A stretch of 64,000 nt of DNA from Pseudomonas sp. TH31 (GCF_016650815.1 NZ_JAEKEZ010000029.1:248001-312000); one strand, 5' to 3'. Positions 8,500-18,278 are shown, counted from the first letter of the stretch. Numbers and translations: made by a program. The notes: generated by a model from the sequence alone, not told the origin.

Positions 8500-11400
8500 T
8501 CAGTCCGCCAGCCAGCCGTTCTCCCAGTAACGCAAGTTGTCCCCGCGCAACACGTAGTCACGCAAGACCACTTCGCGCAACTCATCCCCCATGCGATAGC
8601 TCGCATCCAGGTCGGCCAGATGCATGCGGATCGCCTGCAACCATTCGTCCGTGCTGTTGGTCTTGATCCGGGTGCACGGCAGGTAACCGCGATAGGCCTC
8701 GGTATCGGTGCAGATCACCGGGTAGCCGCAAGCGCCGTACTCCAGCAGGCGCAGGTTGCTCTTGCAGTCGTTGAAGATGTGAAATTCAAGGGGAGCCAGT
8801 GCAAGGTCGAGATTCAGGCTGGCTAATTTTGCCGGGTAGACATCCAGCCCGATCACGCCGTGAAACTCATGCATGTACGGCCGCAAATCATCTGGGCACA
8901 TGCCGAAGAACACCCAGTCGACTTCATTGGCCAATTCGCGCACTACATCGGCAATCACTGCCAGGTCACCGTGGTGACTGGTGCCGCCACCCCAACCGAC
9001 GCGAGGTTTTTTAGAGGTCCGGCGCTGACTGTGAAAATCAGTCCACAGGTCTTTGGCCAGCATGTTCGGGACCACGCGAATGTCGTGGTGCATATCCGAC
9101 AGCGCATTACCCAGTGACTCGGTGGACACCACGACGCGATCGCACATGCCGATGGCACGTCGGACCAGTTTTTCCATGTCGTCCTTGCCCGGCATATTGC
9201 GAATATGGGCATTGCGGTGTGGAACGTTGATGACGTAGTCATCCAGCTCGTAAATTCGGCGAGCACTGGAGTATTTTTGCAGGCTGGGCAGTTCTTCGAT
9301 TGAGCCCTCGGAATAGCGTCCCTGCAAGACGATAACGTCAGGTGACTGACGCTCGATTTCAATAATGGATGGCAAGTTGTAGTGGATACACCCCTGAGCC
9401 CGCCCTGCCGCTTCCAGCTCAATCATAGGCTGAGTCACTCGATAGTGACCGATGGCAGAGGCGTTGGCCGGCACCGCGAGAACCCTTGGCAGTTGCGGCT
9501 TGGTAAACGGACTCCAACCGCTGCGCAGACCCGGGTCAAGACTGAAACTCGTCCCGCCCTGAGCGTTTAATGCCAGGTTGGTGTTATAGGCCGGATCACG
9601 CGCAACCAGGGGGAGCCAGCGTTTATAAAACACTTCCCGCTCCTGGCTGCGCAAAGCCTCATCTGACTCCTGAGCCGCTACCGCCGGTCGGGCGCCCAAC
9701 GCCAATCGGGCATAAGGTGTCCAGACCACCAGATAACCGTCGCGCCCCACCCGAAGGCACAGGTCAACGTCACTGAGAGACTGAGCAAGGCTCTGTTCAT
9801 CCAGACCACCGACCGCGTCAAAAATGACTTTGCGGATCATCAGGCAATCACCGCCGACAGCGCTCAAATCGTGAGCGGCCTGCAACCGGTACATGTAGCC
9901 CGATGCACTCACAGACTCGCCGAAAAACGGCAAACCTGCGGGCCCTTGCAGACCCAGAATCAGGCCGGCATGCAACACCAGACCATCTGGATTGAACAGT
10001 TTGGCGCCGACCACGCCGACTTCCGGACGTTGCGCGTGGTTGAGCAGTTCACCCAACCAGTCACCCTCGACGATCACCGTGTAAGGGTTGAGCATCAGGA
10101 CATACTCGCCCCGGGCCTGGCCGACGGCGAAATTGAGCACTGCGGCGGCATTGCCCTGCTGTGGGTACGAGAGCACACGGATCCGCTCACCGCCCAACTG
10201 CGCCATGCCGGCCAGCCATTCACGCGCCTCGACACTCTCGCTGCCATTGTCCACCAGCAGCAGTTCATATTCGGTATAGACCGTCTTTTCCAGCAGGCTT
10301 TCAATGCAGCGCTGCAAGGCAACGGCCTGGTCCTTACAAACGATGATGATCGATACCAGCGGTTGATCGGCATGGTGATAATCGACGCGATTGAGCAATG
10401 TCGAGCCGGCGCTGCGAATCTCATGGGCGACGCCCAGCCGATGCAGGTGCGCCTCCAGCAACAGTGGATTGGTATCGATCACCTCGGGAAGTGAAAGCCA
10501 CTTGGCCAGATCAAACGTCGACTCCAGCAAGACCTCGGCAACATGGCCGATCACCTGTGGGCCGTTATTCTCGACCATGCGCCAGAGCACATCGTGCGGG
10601 GCCAACTCGCCGTAATTGGATTGAAAACCGCCCAAGGCCAGGAAACCTTCGCGCTCGAACGCCAAGGCTCGCCCTACGTAGGGATAGCTGCGCATGAGGT
10701 CCAGATTAAAGTCAGGCTTGAACGCCGGAGTGGCAGACTCCCCCTGATTCAAGCTGCCTTCGTCGCTATACAGACACGTCAGCGCAGGCGTGAGGGCAAT
10801 TCGCTCAGCCATTGCCAGAAGGGCCGGCGCCACCAGACGGTCGCCCGCACGCAGCAGATAGAACCAGTCGGCCCCTTCGAGTTGCGGCAGAAGATCGTTG
10901 ATTTGCTGCTGCCCGTCACCTTGAAGCGGCAAGCGGAACACCCGCTGATTCAGTTCAGCCTCGGTACAGGATGCGGACAGCACCAGGGTCAGTTCGGGTG
11001 CGTAATCCTGTGCCGCGAGCGACTGCAATGTGAGTTCAAGGGCCGAGCGGCTGCCCTGCCCATCAATAATGATCGGGACGATTTTAGGGCTGTACGGCCA
11101 ACTCGCCAGGGTATCCGGCAACTGCTTGCGCTGCCCCTCAGTCAAGGTACGACACGCCAGCCATTGCGCGTAAAGCTCGGAAAAACTGACGCTGGAGACG
11201 CCGACATGCCACTCCTGATTGCTCTGCTTGGTGCCCAGGGTTCGGCTCAGGGGCAACTCTTCCCAGACACGTGGCAACTCGTCAGCCTTGGTCACCGGCA
11301 GATAGCGAACCCAGCCGGGTGCCGGAGCCGATTCGCCGCTACGCGCCTTGAGCATCTGCAATAGCCACTGGCGCTCGACTTCTACGGCATCCCTAAAGGC

Positions 11401-12096
11401 TTGCTGACTGCTCAAGCGCTCCGGGTACAAGCGCTCGACACTCAGCACGTGATTGGAGACCACCACGTTGCCACGTCGCAACAGACACACGTACAAAGCA
11501 AAATCGAGGGTCGCGACAAAACAATGACCCGCCTGGGTCAGGGCCGGCAGCAGCTCCTGCACATCACAGCGACGGAACATTGCATTGCTGAAACCGCCCA
11601 GAATATTGACCGGGAAGTTCTCGAAGATCGCCAGCAGGTCCTCGCCCTTGAACAGCCCGCAGATAGGGGAAAGCGGCGTGTTTTCAAGCCGCGAAGGCAG
11701 CGCCAGATCATCAGCGTCCCAGAACAGGCGCTGGGCCAAGACCAGATTGACCTCTTCAAGACTGGCGAGCACGTGGGCCTGACGCTCGATGCAGGTCGAA
11801 AACAGATGATCGTCGTCACACAGAAACTTGATGAACTCGCCCTGCGCCTCTTCCAGGCACTGCGACAGATTTCCCACCAGCCCCAGGGTCCGTGGATTAC
11901 GCACGTAACGCACCGCCACGCCGCTCTGCTCGACCAGCGAGGTGACAATCGCCTCAATCTCAGTACCGCGACTGTCGTCGCATACGATGATCTCGAGATT
12001 GCCGTAGCCCTGACCCACGGCACTGCGCAATGCGCGCTCAAAAAAACGCGGATTGAAGGCAGGAATGACCAGGCTGACGAGGGGGAGTGAATTCAC
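8500..12096 (-). CDS. Giant multi-domain glycosyltransferase, probable flagellin glycosyltransferase
   Basis: The 1198-residue protein joins at least three transferase units. Residues 1-280 are a GT2 domain (VSLVIPAFNPRFFERALRSA, acidic FLCDDDHLF near 95). After a partial GT2-like stretch (from about 335), a second clear GT2 unit follows at about 575-840 (PLVSIIIVCKDQAVALQRCI, LLVDNGS). The last 320 residues look like a GT4 domain (SAIGHYRVTQPMIELE, RVGWGGGTSHHGD, LAPLEFHIFNDCKSNLRLLE). It starts with GTG at 12096. The gene directly follows flgL, the position held by fgt-type flagellin glycosyltransferases in P. syringae. This supports chain assembly on flagellin, inferred and not shown. It has its own terminator. 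Confidence 0.85.
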   Translation of the reverse strand: MNSLPLVSLVIPAFNPRFFERALRSAVGQGYGNLEIIVCDDSRGTEIEAIVTSLVEQSGVAVRYVRNPRTLGLVGNLSQCLEEAQGEFIKFLCDDDHLFSTCIERQAHVLASLEEVNLVLAQRLFWDADDLALPSRLENTPLSPICGLFKGEDLLAIFENFPVNILGGFSNAMFRRCDVQELLPALTQAGHCFVATLDFALYVCLLRRGNVVVSNHVLSVERLYPERLSSQQAFRDAVEVERQWLLQMLKARSGESAPAPGWVRYLPVTKADELPRVWEELPLSRTLGTKQSNQEWHVGVSSVSFSELYAQWLACRTLTEGQRKQLPDTLASWPYSPKIVPIIIDGQGSRSALELTLQSLAAQDYAPELTLVLSASCTEAELNQRVFRLPLQGDGQQQINDLLPQLEGADWFYLLRAGDRLVAPALLAMAERIALTPALTCLYSDEGSLNQGESATPAFKPDFNLDLMRSYPYVGRALAFEREGFLALGGFQSNYGELAPHDVLWRMVENNGPQVIGHVAEVLLESTFDLAKWLSLPEVIDTNPLLLEAHLHRLGVAHEIRSAGSTLLNRVDYHHADQPLVSIIIVCKDQAVALQRCIESLLEKTVYTEYELLLVDNGSESVEAREWLAGMAQLGGERIRVLSYPQQGNAAAVLNFAVGQARGEYVLMLNPYTVIVEGDWLGELLNHAQRPEVGVVGAKLFNPDGLVLHAGLILGLQGPAGLPFFGESVSASGYMYRLQAAHDLSAVGGDCLMIRKVIFDAVGGLDEQSLAQSLSDVDLCLRVGRDGYLVVWTPYARLALGARPAVAAQESDEALRSQEREVFYKRWLPLVARDPAYNTNLALNAQGGTSFSLDPGLRSGWSPFTKPQLPRVLAVPANASAIGHYRVTQPMIELEAAGRAQGCIHYNLPSIIEIERQSPDVIVLQGRYSEGSIEELPSLQKYSSARRIYELDDYVINVPHRNAHIRNMPGKDDMEKLVRRAIGMCDRVVVSTESLGNALSDMHHDIRVVPNMLAKDLWTDFHSQRRTSKKPRVGWGGGTSHHGDLAVIADVVRELANEVDWVFFGMCPDDLRPYMHEFHGVIGLDVYPAKLASLNLDLALAPLEFHIFNDCKSNLRLLEYGACGYPVICTDTEAYRGYLPCTRIKTNSTDEWLQAIRMHLADLDASYRMGDELREVVLRDYVLRGDNLRYWENGWLAD

Positions 12097-12172
12097 GGCG
12101 GGCTCACAGGCGGTGCGAGCCCGCTCAGGAAAGCGAGCCCTTGAAACCGCAAAAGACGATAGCTATTGAAGG

Positions 12173-12194
12173 AAAACGGGCGCCTGCGCGCCCG
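12173..12194 (-). terminator. Intrinsic terminator of the flgF-L operon
   Basis: On the minus strand CGGGCGC-GCAG-GCGCCCG is followed by TTTTCCTT, eight bases after the flgL stop codon. It closes the flagellar operon and separates it from the glycosyltransferase gene, whose GTG start lies 80 bases on. A second hairpin (12098-12124, GCGGGCTC/GAGCCCGC) sits just before that start and may affect its translation. Confidence 0.8.
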
Positions 12195-12201
12195 GAAATC
12201 T

Positions 12202-13773
12202 TTAGATCTTGTTGAACAGGCCCAGCGAGGTGATCTTGCTGAAGGCCAGTTGCGCGGCTTGCAACATGGTCTGCTGCAAGGTCAGGCGGGTCATCACTTC
12301 GGCAGGGTCCGAATCGCGAATCGACGACTGGGTCGTGGTGTTCGCCAGACTCAGGCTCTCGTTGGCCGTGGTTTGATTGTCCAGCGTCTGACCGCGGGCA
12401 CCAATCGAGGTGAGGGCAGAACCAATCTGATCGGTGGCGCTGTCGAGGTTACCGAGACCCGCCTCCATGGCGCCCTGAAACTGCTGCTTGGCCACCGGGT
12501 TACCGTCGATCGGCGTGTTCAGCGCAGTCACCATCTTGCTCAGGGTGTCGAGCACGTTCTGGGTCTGGTGGTTGTTGGACTGAACCATGAACTGGTCACC
12601 CGATGCCGGGGTACCGCCGCCCAGGGCAAAAGTCACGCCCGCTGCGGTGGCATTACCGCCTGTCACGGTGCCCGACGATACCGGTCTGCTGTCGGCGGTG
12701 ACCGGTGCTGCGTACAGGTCGAAGGCGGTGGCGCTGGTGAACTTGAGGACCGCCCCGCCCGCAGGGAAAGCGTTGTTGTACGCCGTCGGGTCCGTCACGC
12801 TGGAGCCGGTGATGACTGCAGTCGAGGAGTTGCCAGGCAGGCGCGAGGTATTGAAGGTGTCCGGGGTGGCCGAGAGCTGGAAGCTATGACCGGCGATAAC
12901 CGCGTCCGGGTTGGTATCACCCGACTTGAGGTTGATGTTCAGCTGCAGATCAACGCCACGGAAACTGACCGCCTGGTTGGCGCCGTTGCTGTTGCTGACC
13001 ACGCCGTTCTGGCTGGCTTCGCCGGTCACGTCGTTGCCCAGGGCGTCGGTAATTTTCAGCTGGGTGCTGCTGACAAAACTGACGGTGTAAGGCTGGCCGC
13101 CAGTGAACTTGGAATTGTAGGTGGCGCTGGTGCCAACCGTACCGTTAGACAAGACCACGCGACCATCATCCACCGCCGGAGAAGTCATGGTGGTCTGGGT
13201 CCGGGCGGTGTTGATGGTCTGCTGGAAAGCAGCCCAACCGGTGGTGTTGGTAGCCACCGACATGCCGTCACCAATGCCCAGGTTGATGCTGGTCTGGTCA
13301 CCGTTGTAGGTGTAGGTGCCGTCGGAGTTCTGCGAGTACGGCGCGGTGTCGGTCTTCGAACCGGAGAACAGGTAGTTACCGTTCGAGTCCTTGGAGTTCA
13401 TCAGGCCCAGCACCTGTTGCTGGATCTGGCCGATTTCCGAGGCATAGGCCTTGCGGTCCGCGTCGGTGGTATTACCGTTATTGGCAGCGAGACCGATGTC
13501 CTTGGCGCGCTGCAAGGCGTTGCCAATGGACGTCAGGGTGGTCTCCTGCAGGCTCAGCGCACTGGTGGTGGTGCTGATGTTGGTGGTGTACTGATCAAGC
13601 GCCGCACTCTGCTGGCCGAGCTTGAGCAAACGCCCGGCACCAATCGGATCATCGGCAGCGGTGTTGATGCGCTGCATGCTGCTGGCTTCGGCGCTGGTGG
13701 CGATAGCATTGTTGAAGTTGCGCTGATAGTTGGCAGCAGTTGTCTCGTAATACTGGGCGGTAGCAATGCGCAT
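12202..13773 (-). CDS. flgL: Flagellar hook-associated protein 3 (hook-filament junction)
   Basis: The 523-residue protein has the flagellin-like ends expected of FlgL: MRIATAQYYETTAANYQRNFNNA with INTAADDPIGAGRLL at the N-terminus, and ARGQTLDNQTTANESLSL through MTRLTLQQTMLQAAQLAFSKI near the C-terminus, both forming coiled coils. The middle 300 residues are a variable surface domain rich in Thr, Ser, Asn and Gly. FlgL joins the last hook-associated ring to the flagellin filament. It lies 13 bases after flgK and is the last gene of the operon. Confidence 0.95.
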   Translation of the reverse strand: MRIATAQYYETTAANYQRNFNNAIATSAEASSMQRINTAADDPIGAGRLLKLGQQSAALDQYTTNISTTTSALSLQETTLTSIGNALQRAKDIGLAANNGNTTDADRKAYASEIGQIQQQVLGLMNSKDSNGNYLFSGSKTDTAPYSQNSDGTYTYNGDQTSINLGIGDGMSVATNTTGWAAFQQTINTARTQTTMTSPAVDDGRVVLSNGTVGTSATYNSKFTGGQPYTVSFVSSTQLKITDALGNDVTGEASQNGVVSNSNGANQAVSFRGVDLQLNINLKSGDTNPDAVIAGHSFQLSATPDTFNTSRLPGNSSTAVITGSSVTDPTAYNNAFPAGGAVLKFTSATAFDLYAAPVTADSRPVSSGTVTGGNATAAGVTFALGGGTPASGDQFMVQSNNHQTQNVLDTLSKMVTALNTPIDGNPVAKQQFQGAMEAGLGNLDSATDQIGSALTSIGARGQTLDNQTTANESLSLANTTTQSSIRDSDPAEVMTRLTLQQTMLQAAQLAFSKITSLGLFNKI

Positions 13774-13786
13774 GAATTACGACTCC

Positions 13787-15835
13787 TTAAAGGGCATTGA
13801 TCAGCGTGGTGAAAGTGTCCTGTGCAGCCTTGATGATCTGCGACGAGGCGGTGTAATACTGCTGGTATTTGACCAGGTTGCCGGTTTCTTCATCCAGGTT
13901 GACCCCGGAGAGGGAGTCGCGGGCGCCTTTGGCTTGAGCCAGAATCGCCGTAGTCGCATCGCTGTCGGACTTGCCCTGAGCTGCCTTGGCGCCAACGTTG
14001 GTCACCAGGGTGCCATAGGCGTCGACCAGGCTGATGCCCTTGCTCGCCGAACCGGTGTCCACCGTCTGCTTGGTTTGCAGCGCGACCAGGGCTTGCGCGT
14101 TACGGTTATCCGAGGACGCCGCGCCCGTCAGGGAAATGCTGAAGCTTTCATTGGCGGTCGGTGTGCCGCCGACAGTGGTCTGCACGGTGAAAGTTTTCTG
14201 CACCGGCGGTGTGACGCTGTTGTCCATGACCTTGTTGCCGCTGGCATCGACCATGCCCACGTTCAGGTTCACGGTGTTGCTCTGGCCTGGAACAATCGTG
14301 CCGCTGCCCAACGGGTTGCCTTGGGCATCGACCAGGTTGTAGCTCTGACTGCCACCGCTCGCGGCACCAAAAATCATTTTGACCGGCGTCGAATACTTGA
14401 GCGCGGTCTGCATTTCAGCCTGCGACGCCGGGTTGTAGATATCAATGGTGCTGGTGAGCGCTGGCTGGGTGTAGGTACCGGTGTTGTTGGCACTGCTCAC
14501 ACCGGTCAACGGCGCTGCCGCGGCGATTTTCTTCGGATCAGTCAGCACGGTCTGAATGCTCGCCGCCGCACCACGGGTCGGGGTCACCTTGAAGCTGTCA
14601 CCGGCCGCCATAGGGCCACTGCCATCCAGAGCCAGGCTGATACCGTCGATGACTGGCGGTGGCGTCGTGGTGGTGCTGAACGACCCCATGTCGGTGCCAT
14701 CGGAACGCTTGACGCTGTAGTCGGTCGGGCTGGTGAACGTCACCTGATAGTCACTGGTGGTCAGCTTGCCAGTGTCCTTGATCGTGACATTCAGGTTGCC
14801 TGAACCCACGCTGTTGCCCGATTGAGCAATGCTGCGCTGACTGATCAGGGCCGCACTGTTGATGTTGGTGAAAATCGGCGCGCCAAAATCACCGTTCTTG
14901 TCGATGCCCTGAGCCTGCTGACTGTTGACCTGATCGGCCATCACCAGGGCCACACGACCCAGCTCATTGAGCGACGGATCGAGGACATCTTTGCGATAGG
15001 AGAGCAGGCCACCGATTTCGCCACCGCTGACCACCGAAGTGACGTCGAGGCTGCTGGAGCCGAGGTTCATCTGCAGACCCATGCGCGACGGATCGTCCTT
15101 GGTCGGCACGGTGCTCAGGCTGTTGGCGACACTGCCAATGACCAGCGGCTGGCCGCTGCCAAGGTTGATGTTGACGCTGGTGCCACTGGTCTCTACCTGT
15201 ACACCGACCAGCGAGGACAACTGACGCAACGCTTCGCTGCGGGAGTCGAGCAAGTCGTTAGGCTGGCCGCCGCTGTTGGAGGCCTCGCCGATCTTCTGGT
15301 TGAGCTGGGCAATCGAAGTCGCCAGCTTGTTCACCTGGGAGGCCATGTCGGCAAGGCTGCCGTTAAGCGTGGTGTTCTGATCGTTCAACTGCTGGGCGAT
15401 GGTGTTGAAGCGGGCGCTCAGGGCCTGGGCACCGGTCAGCACGGTCTGGCGCGAGGTGTCGTCAGTTGCCGAGGTCGAGACGCCCTGCATCGAGGTGAAG
15501 AATTTCTGCAACACGCCGGTCATGCCGGTGTTGGTGTCGGACAGCGTGGAGTCCAGCGGAGTGGCCTGAGCCAGGTACGACGACGCCTCACTGTCCAGCG
15601 AGGTGGCGGTGCGCAACTGCGCATCGAGGTAGGAGTTGTACACACGGCGCACATCGGCCAGGGTCGTGCCTGTACCAATAAATACGTTGCCGACCTGCTG
15701 CGAGCCCTTGGTGCTCTGCACGGTTTGCTGGCGTGAATAACCGGCGGTGTCGACGTTGGCAATGTTGTTGCCTGTCGTAGCCAAAGAGGATTGGCTCGCT
15801 GCCAGACCCGACATCCCGATATTGAGCAAACTCAT
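13787..15835 (-). CDS. flgK: Flagellar hook-associated protein 1
   Basis: The 682-residue protein opens with MSLLNIGMSGLAASQSSLATTGNNIANVDTAGYSRQ split over the family's N-terminal rod/hook motif and ends in a FlgK-type coiled coil (GVNLDEETGNLVKYQQYYTASSQIIKAAQDTFTTLI). FlgK forms the first ring between hook and filament and is exported by the flagellar type III apparatus, so no signal peptide is present. The length is typical of pseudomonads. It lies 24 bases after flgJ. Confidence 0.95.
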   Translation of the reverse strand: MSLLNIGMSGLAASQSSLATTGNNIANVDTAGYSRQQTVQSTKGSQQVGNVFIGTGTTLADVRRVYNSYLDAQLRTATSLDSEASSYLAQATPLDSTLSDTNTGMTGVLQKFFTSMQGVSTSATDDTSRQTVLTGAQALSARFNTIAQQLNDQNTTLNGSLADMASQVNKLATSIAQLNQKIGEASNSGGQPNDLLDSRSEALRQLSSLVGVQVETSGTSVNINLGSGQPLVIGSVANSLSTVPTKDDPSRMGLQMNLGSSSLDVTSVVSGGEIGGLLSYRKDVLDPSLNELGRVALVMADQVNSQQAQGIDKNGDFGAPIFTNINSAALISQRSIAQSGNSVGSGNLNVTIKDTGKLTTSDYQVTFTSPTDYSVKRSDGTDMGSFSTTTTPPPVIDGISLALDGSGPMAAGDSFKVTPTRGAAASIQTVLTDPKKIAAAAPLTGVSSANNTGTYTQPALTSTIDIYNPASQAEMQTALKYSTPVKMIFGAASGGSQSYNLVDAQGNPLGSGTIVPGQSNTVNLNVGMVDASGNKVMDNSVTPPVQKTFTVQTTVGGTPTANESFSISLTGAASSDNRNAQALVALQTKQTVDTGSASKGISLVDAYGTLVTNVGAKAAQGKSDSDATTAILAQAKGARDSLSGVNLDEETGNLVKYQQYYTASSQIIKAAQDTFTTLINAL

Positions 15836-15859
15836 GGTTCAGACCTTATTCCTTGTGCC

Positions 15860-17152
15860 TTATAGAGGCGTGGTGGAAACGCCCGCCGCAGCGTAGTTTT
15901 GGTAACTCGTCATCTGCTTGGCTATCTGCGAAATCTTGCTTGCGTAGTCCGGGTCGGTTGCGTAACCGGCCTTCTGCAACTCGCGCACAAACTGTTCTGG
16001 GTTATCGGCCGCTTTTACTACATCTTGATAACGATTATTGGTTTGCAGCAAAGTCACCAGGTCGTGGAAGCTGTCCTTGTACGAGGCATAGGAACGGAAC
16101 TGCGCCGTCTCCTTGACCATCGCGCCATTTCGGAACTCGCTGGTGATCGCCCGTGCCGAATCGCCGGTCCAGCTGCTGGTCGCCTTGATACCAAACAGGT
16201 TGTGACTGCTGCTGCCATCCTGGGTGCGCATGACCGATTTACCCCAACCGGTTTCCAGCGCAGCCTGGGCCACCAGATAACGCGGATCGACACCAATGCG
16301 GTCGGCGGCTTCCTTGGCCAGCGGCAGCATGGTGTTGACGAAATCGTCGGCGGAACTGAAGGCTTTCTTTGCGGGCGCCAGTGGAATCTGGGCCATGGCG
16401 CGTCCGTAGATCTGCATCTGCCCGCTCGACGAAGTGTCCGTCTGCGAGGCCAGCCAGTCGCCGTTGTACAGCGAACCGACACCGGTCTTGCCGACCTGCG
16501 GCACCTGGATCTTGTTCAGCGCGGTGGTTGCGGTGGCTGCCGTCGTCGTGACCGACGGCACCAGCCCGGCGAGCAAACGGTCCGCCAGTTTCGGCGGCAG
16601 AGCCAGACGCCGCTGATTGAGCATCGCCACGTCATTGGTGTGATCGGCGGCGTGCGCCGGCACCCTGCCCGAGCGCGACGCCCACAACGGACGCTGACCA
16701 TTGAGGCGCGACAGCGGACCATTGGTGGCCGTCGTACCGGCAGCTATCGGCGTTTGCACGGCCGCTTTCGCCGCTTCCTGCTTGGCCGCGGAGGCAGCCT
16801 CTGCCTCACCTGGCGCCAGCGGTTTGTTCTTCGACATCTGACGCATCAGCACGTCGGCCAGACCAATACCACCGCCCTGGCGAGACATGGAAACGGCCAA
16901 CTGCTGGTCGTACATTTCCTGGTATTGCTTGGCTGCCGGGGTGTTCAGCGGATTGTCCTTGCCCAGTGTTTCGGTGGCCGAGCGCATGGACTTGAGCATC
17001 TCACCGAGAAACAGCGATTCGAATTCCTGCGCCACCTTGCGCATGTTCGCGTCGCTGTTCTTGTCGCCAACCTTGAGCTGGTTCAGGCGATTGAGGTCCG
17101 AATAGGACCCCGAATCGCTGGTACTGAGCGTGCCGGCCTTGCGCATGTCCAT
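15860..17152 (-). CDS. flgJ: Peptidoglycan hydrolase and rod-cap protein FlgJ
   Basis: The 430-residue protein has two domains. Residues about 25-125 are the rod-binding part (VAQEFESLFLGEMLKSMRSA, YQEMYDQQLAVSMSRQGGIGLAD-like region). The C-terminal 150 residues are a glucosaminidase (VAQAALETGWGKSVM with the catalytic glutamate; SHNLFGIKA; FRSYASYKDSFHDLVTLL). It cuts the cell wall so that the rod can pass. A low-complexity Ala/Thr linker joins the parts. The start at 17152 lies 11 bases past the restored flgI stop. Confidence 0.93.
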   Translation of the reverse strand: MDMRKAGTLSTSDSGSYSDLNRLNQLKVGDKNSDANMRKVAQEFESLFLGEMLKSMRSATETLGKDNPLNTPAAKQYQEMYDQQLAVSMSRQGGGIGLADVLMRQMSKNKPLAPGEAEAASAAKQEAAKAAVQTPIAAGTTATNGPLSRLNGQRPLWASRSGRVPAHAADHTNDVAMLNQRRLALPPKLADRLLAGLVPSVTTTAATATTALNKIQVPQVGKTGVGSLYNGDWLASQTDTSSSGQMQIYGRAMAQIPLAPAKKAFSSADDFVNTMLPLAKEAADRIGVDPRYLVAQAALETGWGKSVMRTQDGSSSHNLFGIKATSSWTGDSARAITSEFRNGAMVKETAQFRSYASYKDSFHDLVTLLQTNNRYQDVVKAADNPEQFVRELQKAGYATDPDYASKISQIAKQMTSYQNYAAAGVSTTPL

Positions 17153-17163
17153 GGTCGCCGTCC

Positions 17164-18278
17164 TCAGATCACGATCAGATCGGCTTGCAGCGCGCCGGCC
17201 TGTTTCAGTGCTTCGAGGATGGCCATCAAGTCACCCGGCGCCGCGCCGACCTGGTTCACCGCACGCACGATTTCGTCGAGGGTGGTGCCGGGCCGAATTT
17301 GAACATCGGCTTGGCTTCCTGCTGGGCATTGATCCGCGAGCGCGGCACGACAGCGGTCTGGCCGTTGGACAGAGGGCCTGGCTGACTGACAATCGGGTCT
17401 TCAGTGATGGTCACGGTCAGGCTGCCGTGGGTCACGGCGGCTGGCGACACTTTCACGTTCTGGCCAATGACGATGGTGCCGGTACGAGAGTTGATGATGA
17501 CTTTCGCCACCGCCTGGCCCGGATCGACTTCAAGGTTTTCCAGGATCGACAGATAATCGACCCGCTGACTTGGGTCCAGCGGCGCGCTGACGCGGATCGA
17601 ACCGCCGTCGATGGCCTGGGCCACGCCAGGGCCGAGCAGGTCATTGATCTTGTCGACCACGCGTTTGGCGGTCGTGAAATCTGAACGGTTGAGGTTCAGG
17701 GTCAGGCTGTTGCCCTGATTGAAACCACTGGGCACCGAACGCTCCACCGACGCACCACCAGGGATACGACCGGCCGACGGAACGTTGACGGTGATCTTCG
17801 AACCGTCGCGACCTTCGGCATCGAAACCGCCGACCACCAGGTTGCCCTGGGCGATGGCGTAGACGTTGCCGTCGATACCTTTAAGAGGTGTCAGCAGCAA
17901 GGTACCGCCACGCAGGCTCTTGGAGTTACCGATGGACGAAACCGTGATATCCACCAACTGACCCGGCTTGGCGAACGCCGGCAAATCGGCACTGATCGAT
18001 ACCGCCGCGACGTTCTTCAACTGCACGTTGCCCGACCCCGCCGGCACCTTGATCCCGAACTGCGAGAGCATGTTGTTGAAGGTCTGCAGGGTGAACGGGG
18101 TCTGGGTCGTCTGGTCGCCGGTGCCGTTAAGCCCGACTACCAGGCCGTAACCGATCAATTGGTTGGTCCGCACGCCGGAAATACTGGCGATGTCTTTCAG
18201 CCGCTCGGCTTGAGCACCGAAGGCTGCGGACATCAACAAGGCACCGACCATGAGACTTTTGAAGTTCAACGTAGCCAC
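17164..18278 (-). pseudogene. flgI: flgI, P-ring protein, frameshifted near the 3' end
   Basis: As read, the frame from the GTG at 18278 ends at 17256 with an odd tail after KPMFKFGP. The family C-terminus (TTLDEIVRAVNQVGAAPGDL, then LMAILEALKQAGALQADLIVI-like end) continues in another frame to a TGA at 17164-17166. Restoring one G near 17288-17294 (expected CCCGGG, read as CCCGG) gives 371 codons, the normal FlgI length. The N-terminus has a signal peptide followed by ERLKDIASISGVRTNQLIGY. FlgI forms the periplasmic P ring around the rod, so a true lesion would probably abolish flagella. Flanking genes are intact, and a sequencing error is more likely. The GTG directly abuts the flgH stop. 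Confidence 0.85.

Noticed and set aside
12166..13800. 544-codon open frame opposite flgL on the plus strand
   Set aside because: It mirrors the third-position GC pattern of flgL, has no family motif or ribosome site, and FlgL on the other strand is certain.
15899..17302. 467-codon open frame opposite flgJ
   Set aside because: Arg/Gly/His-rich shadow of flgJ with no recognisable domain.
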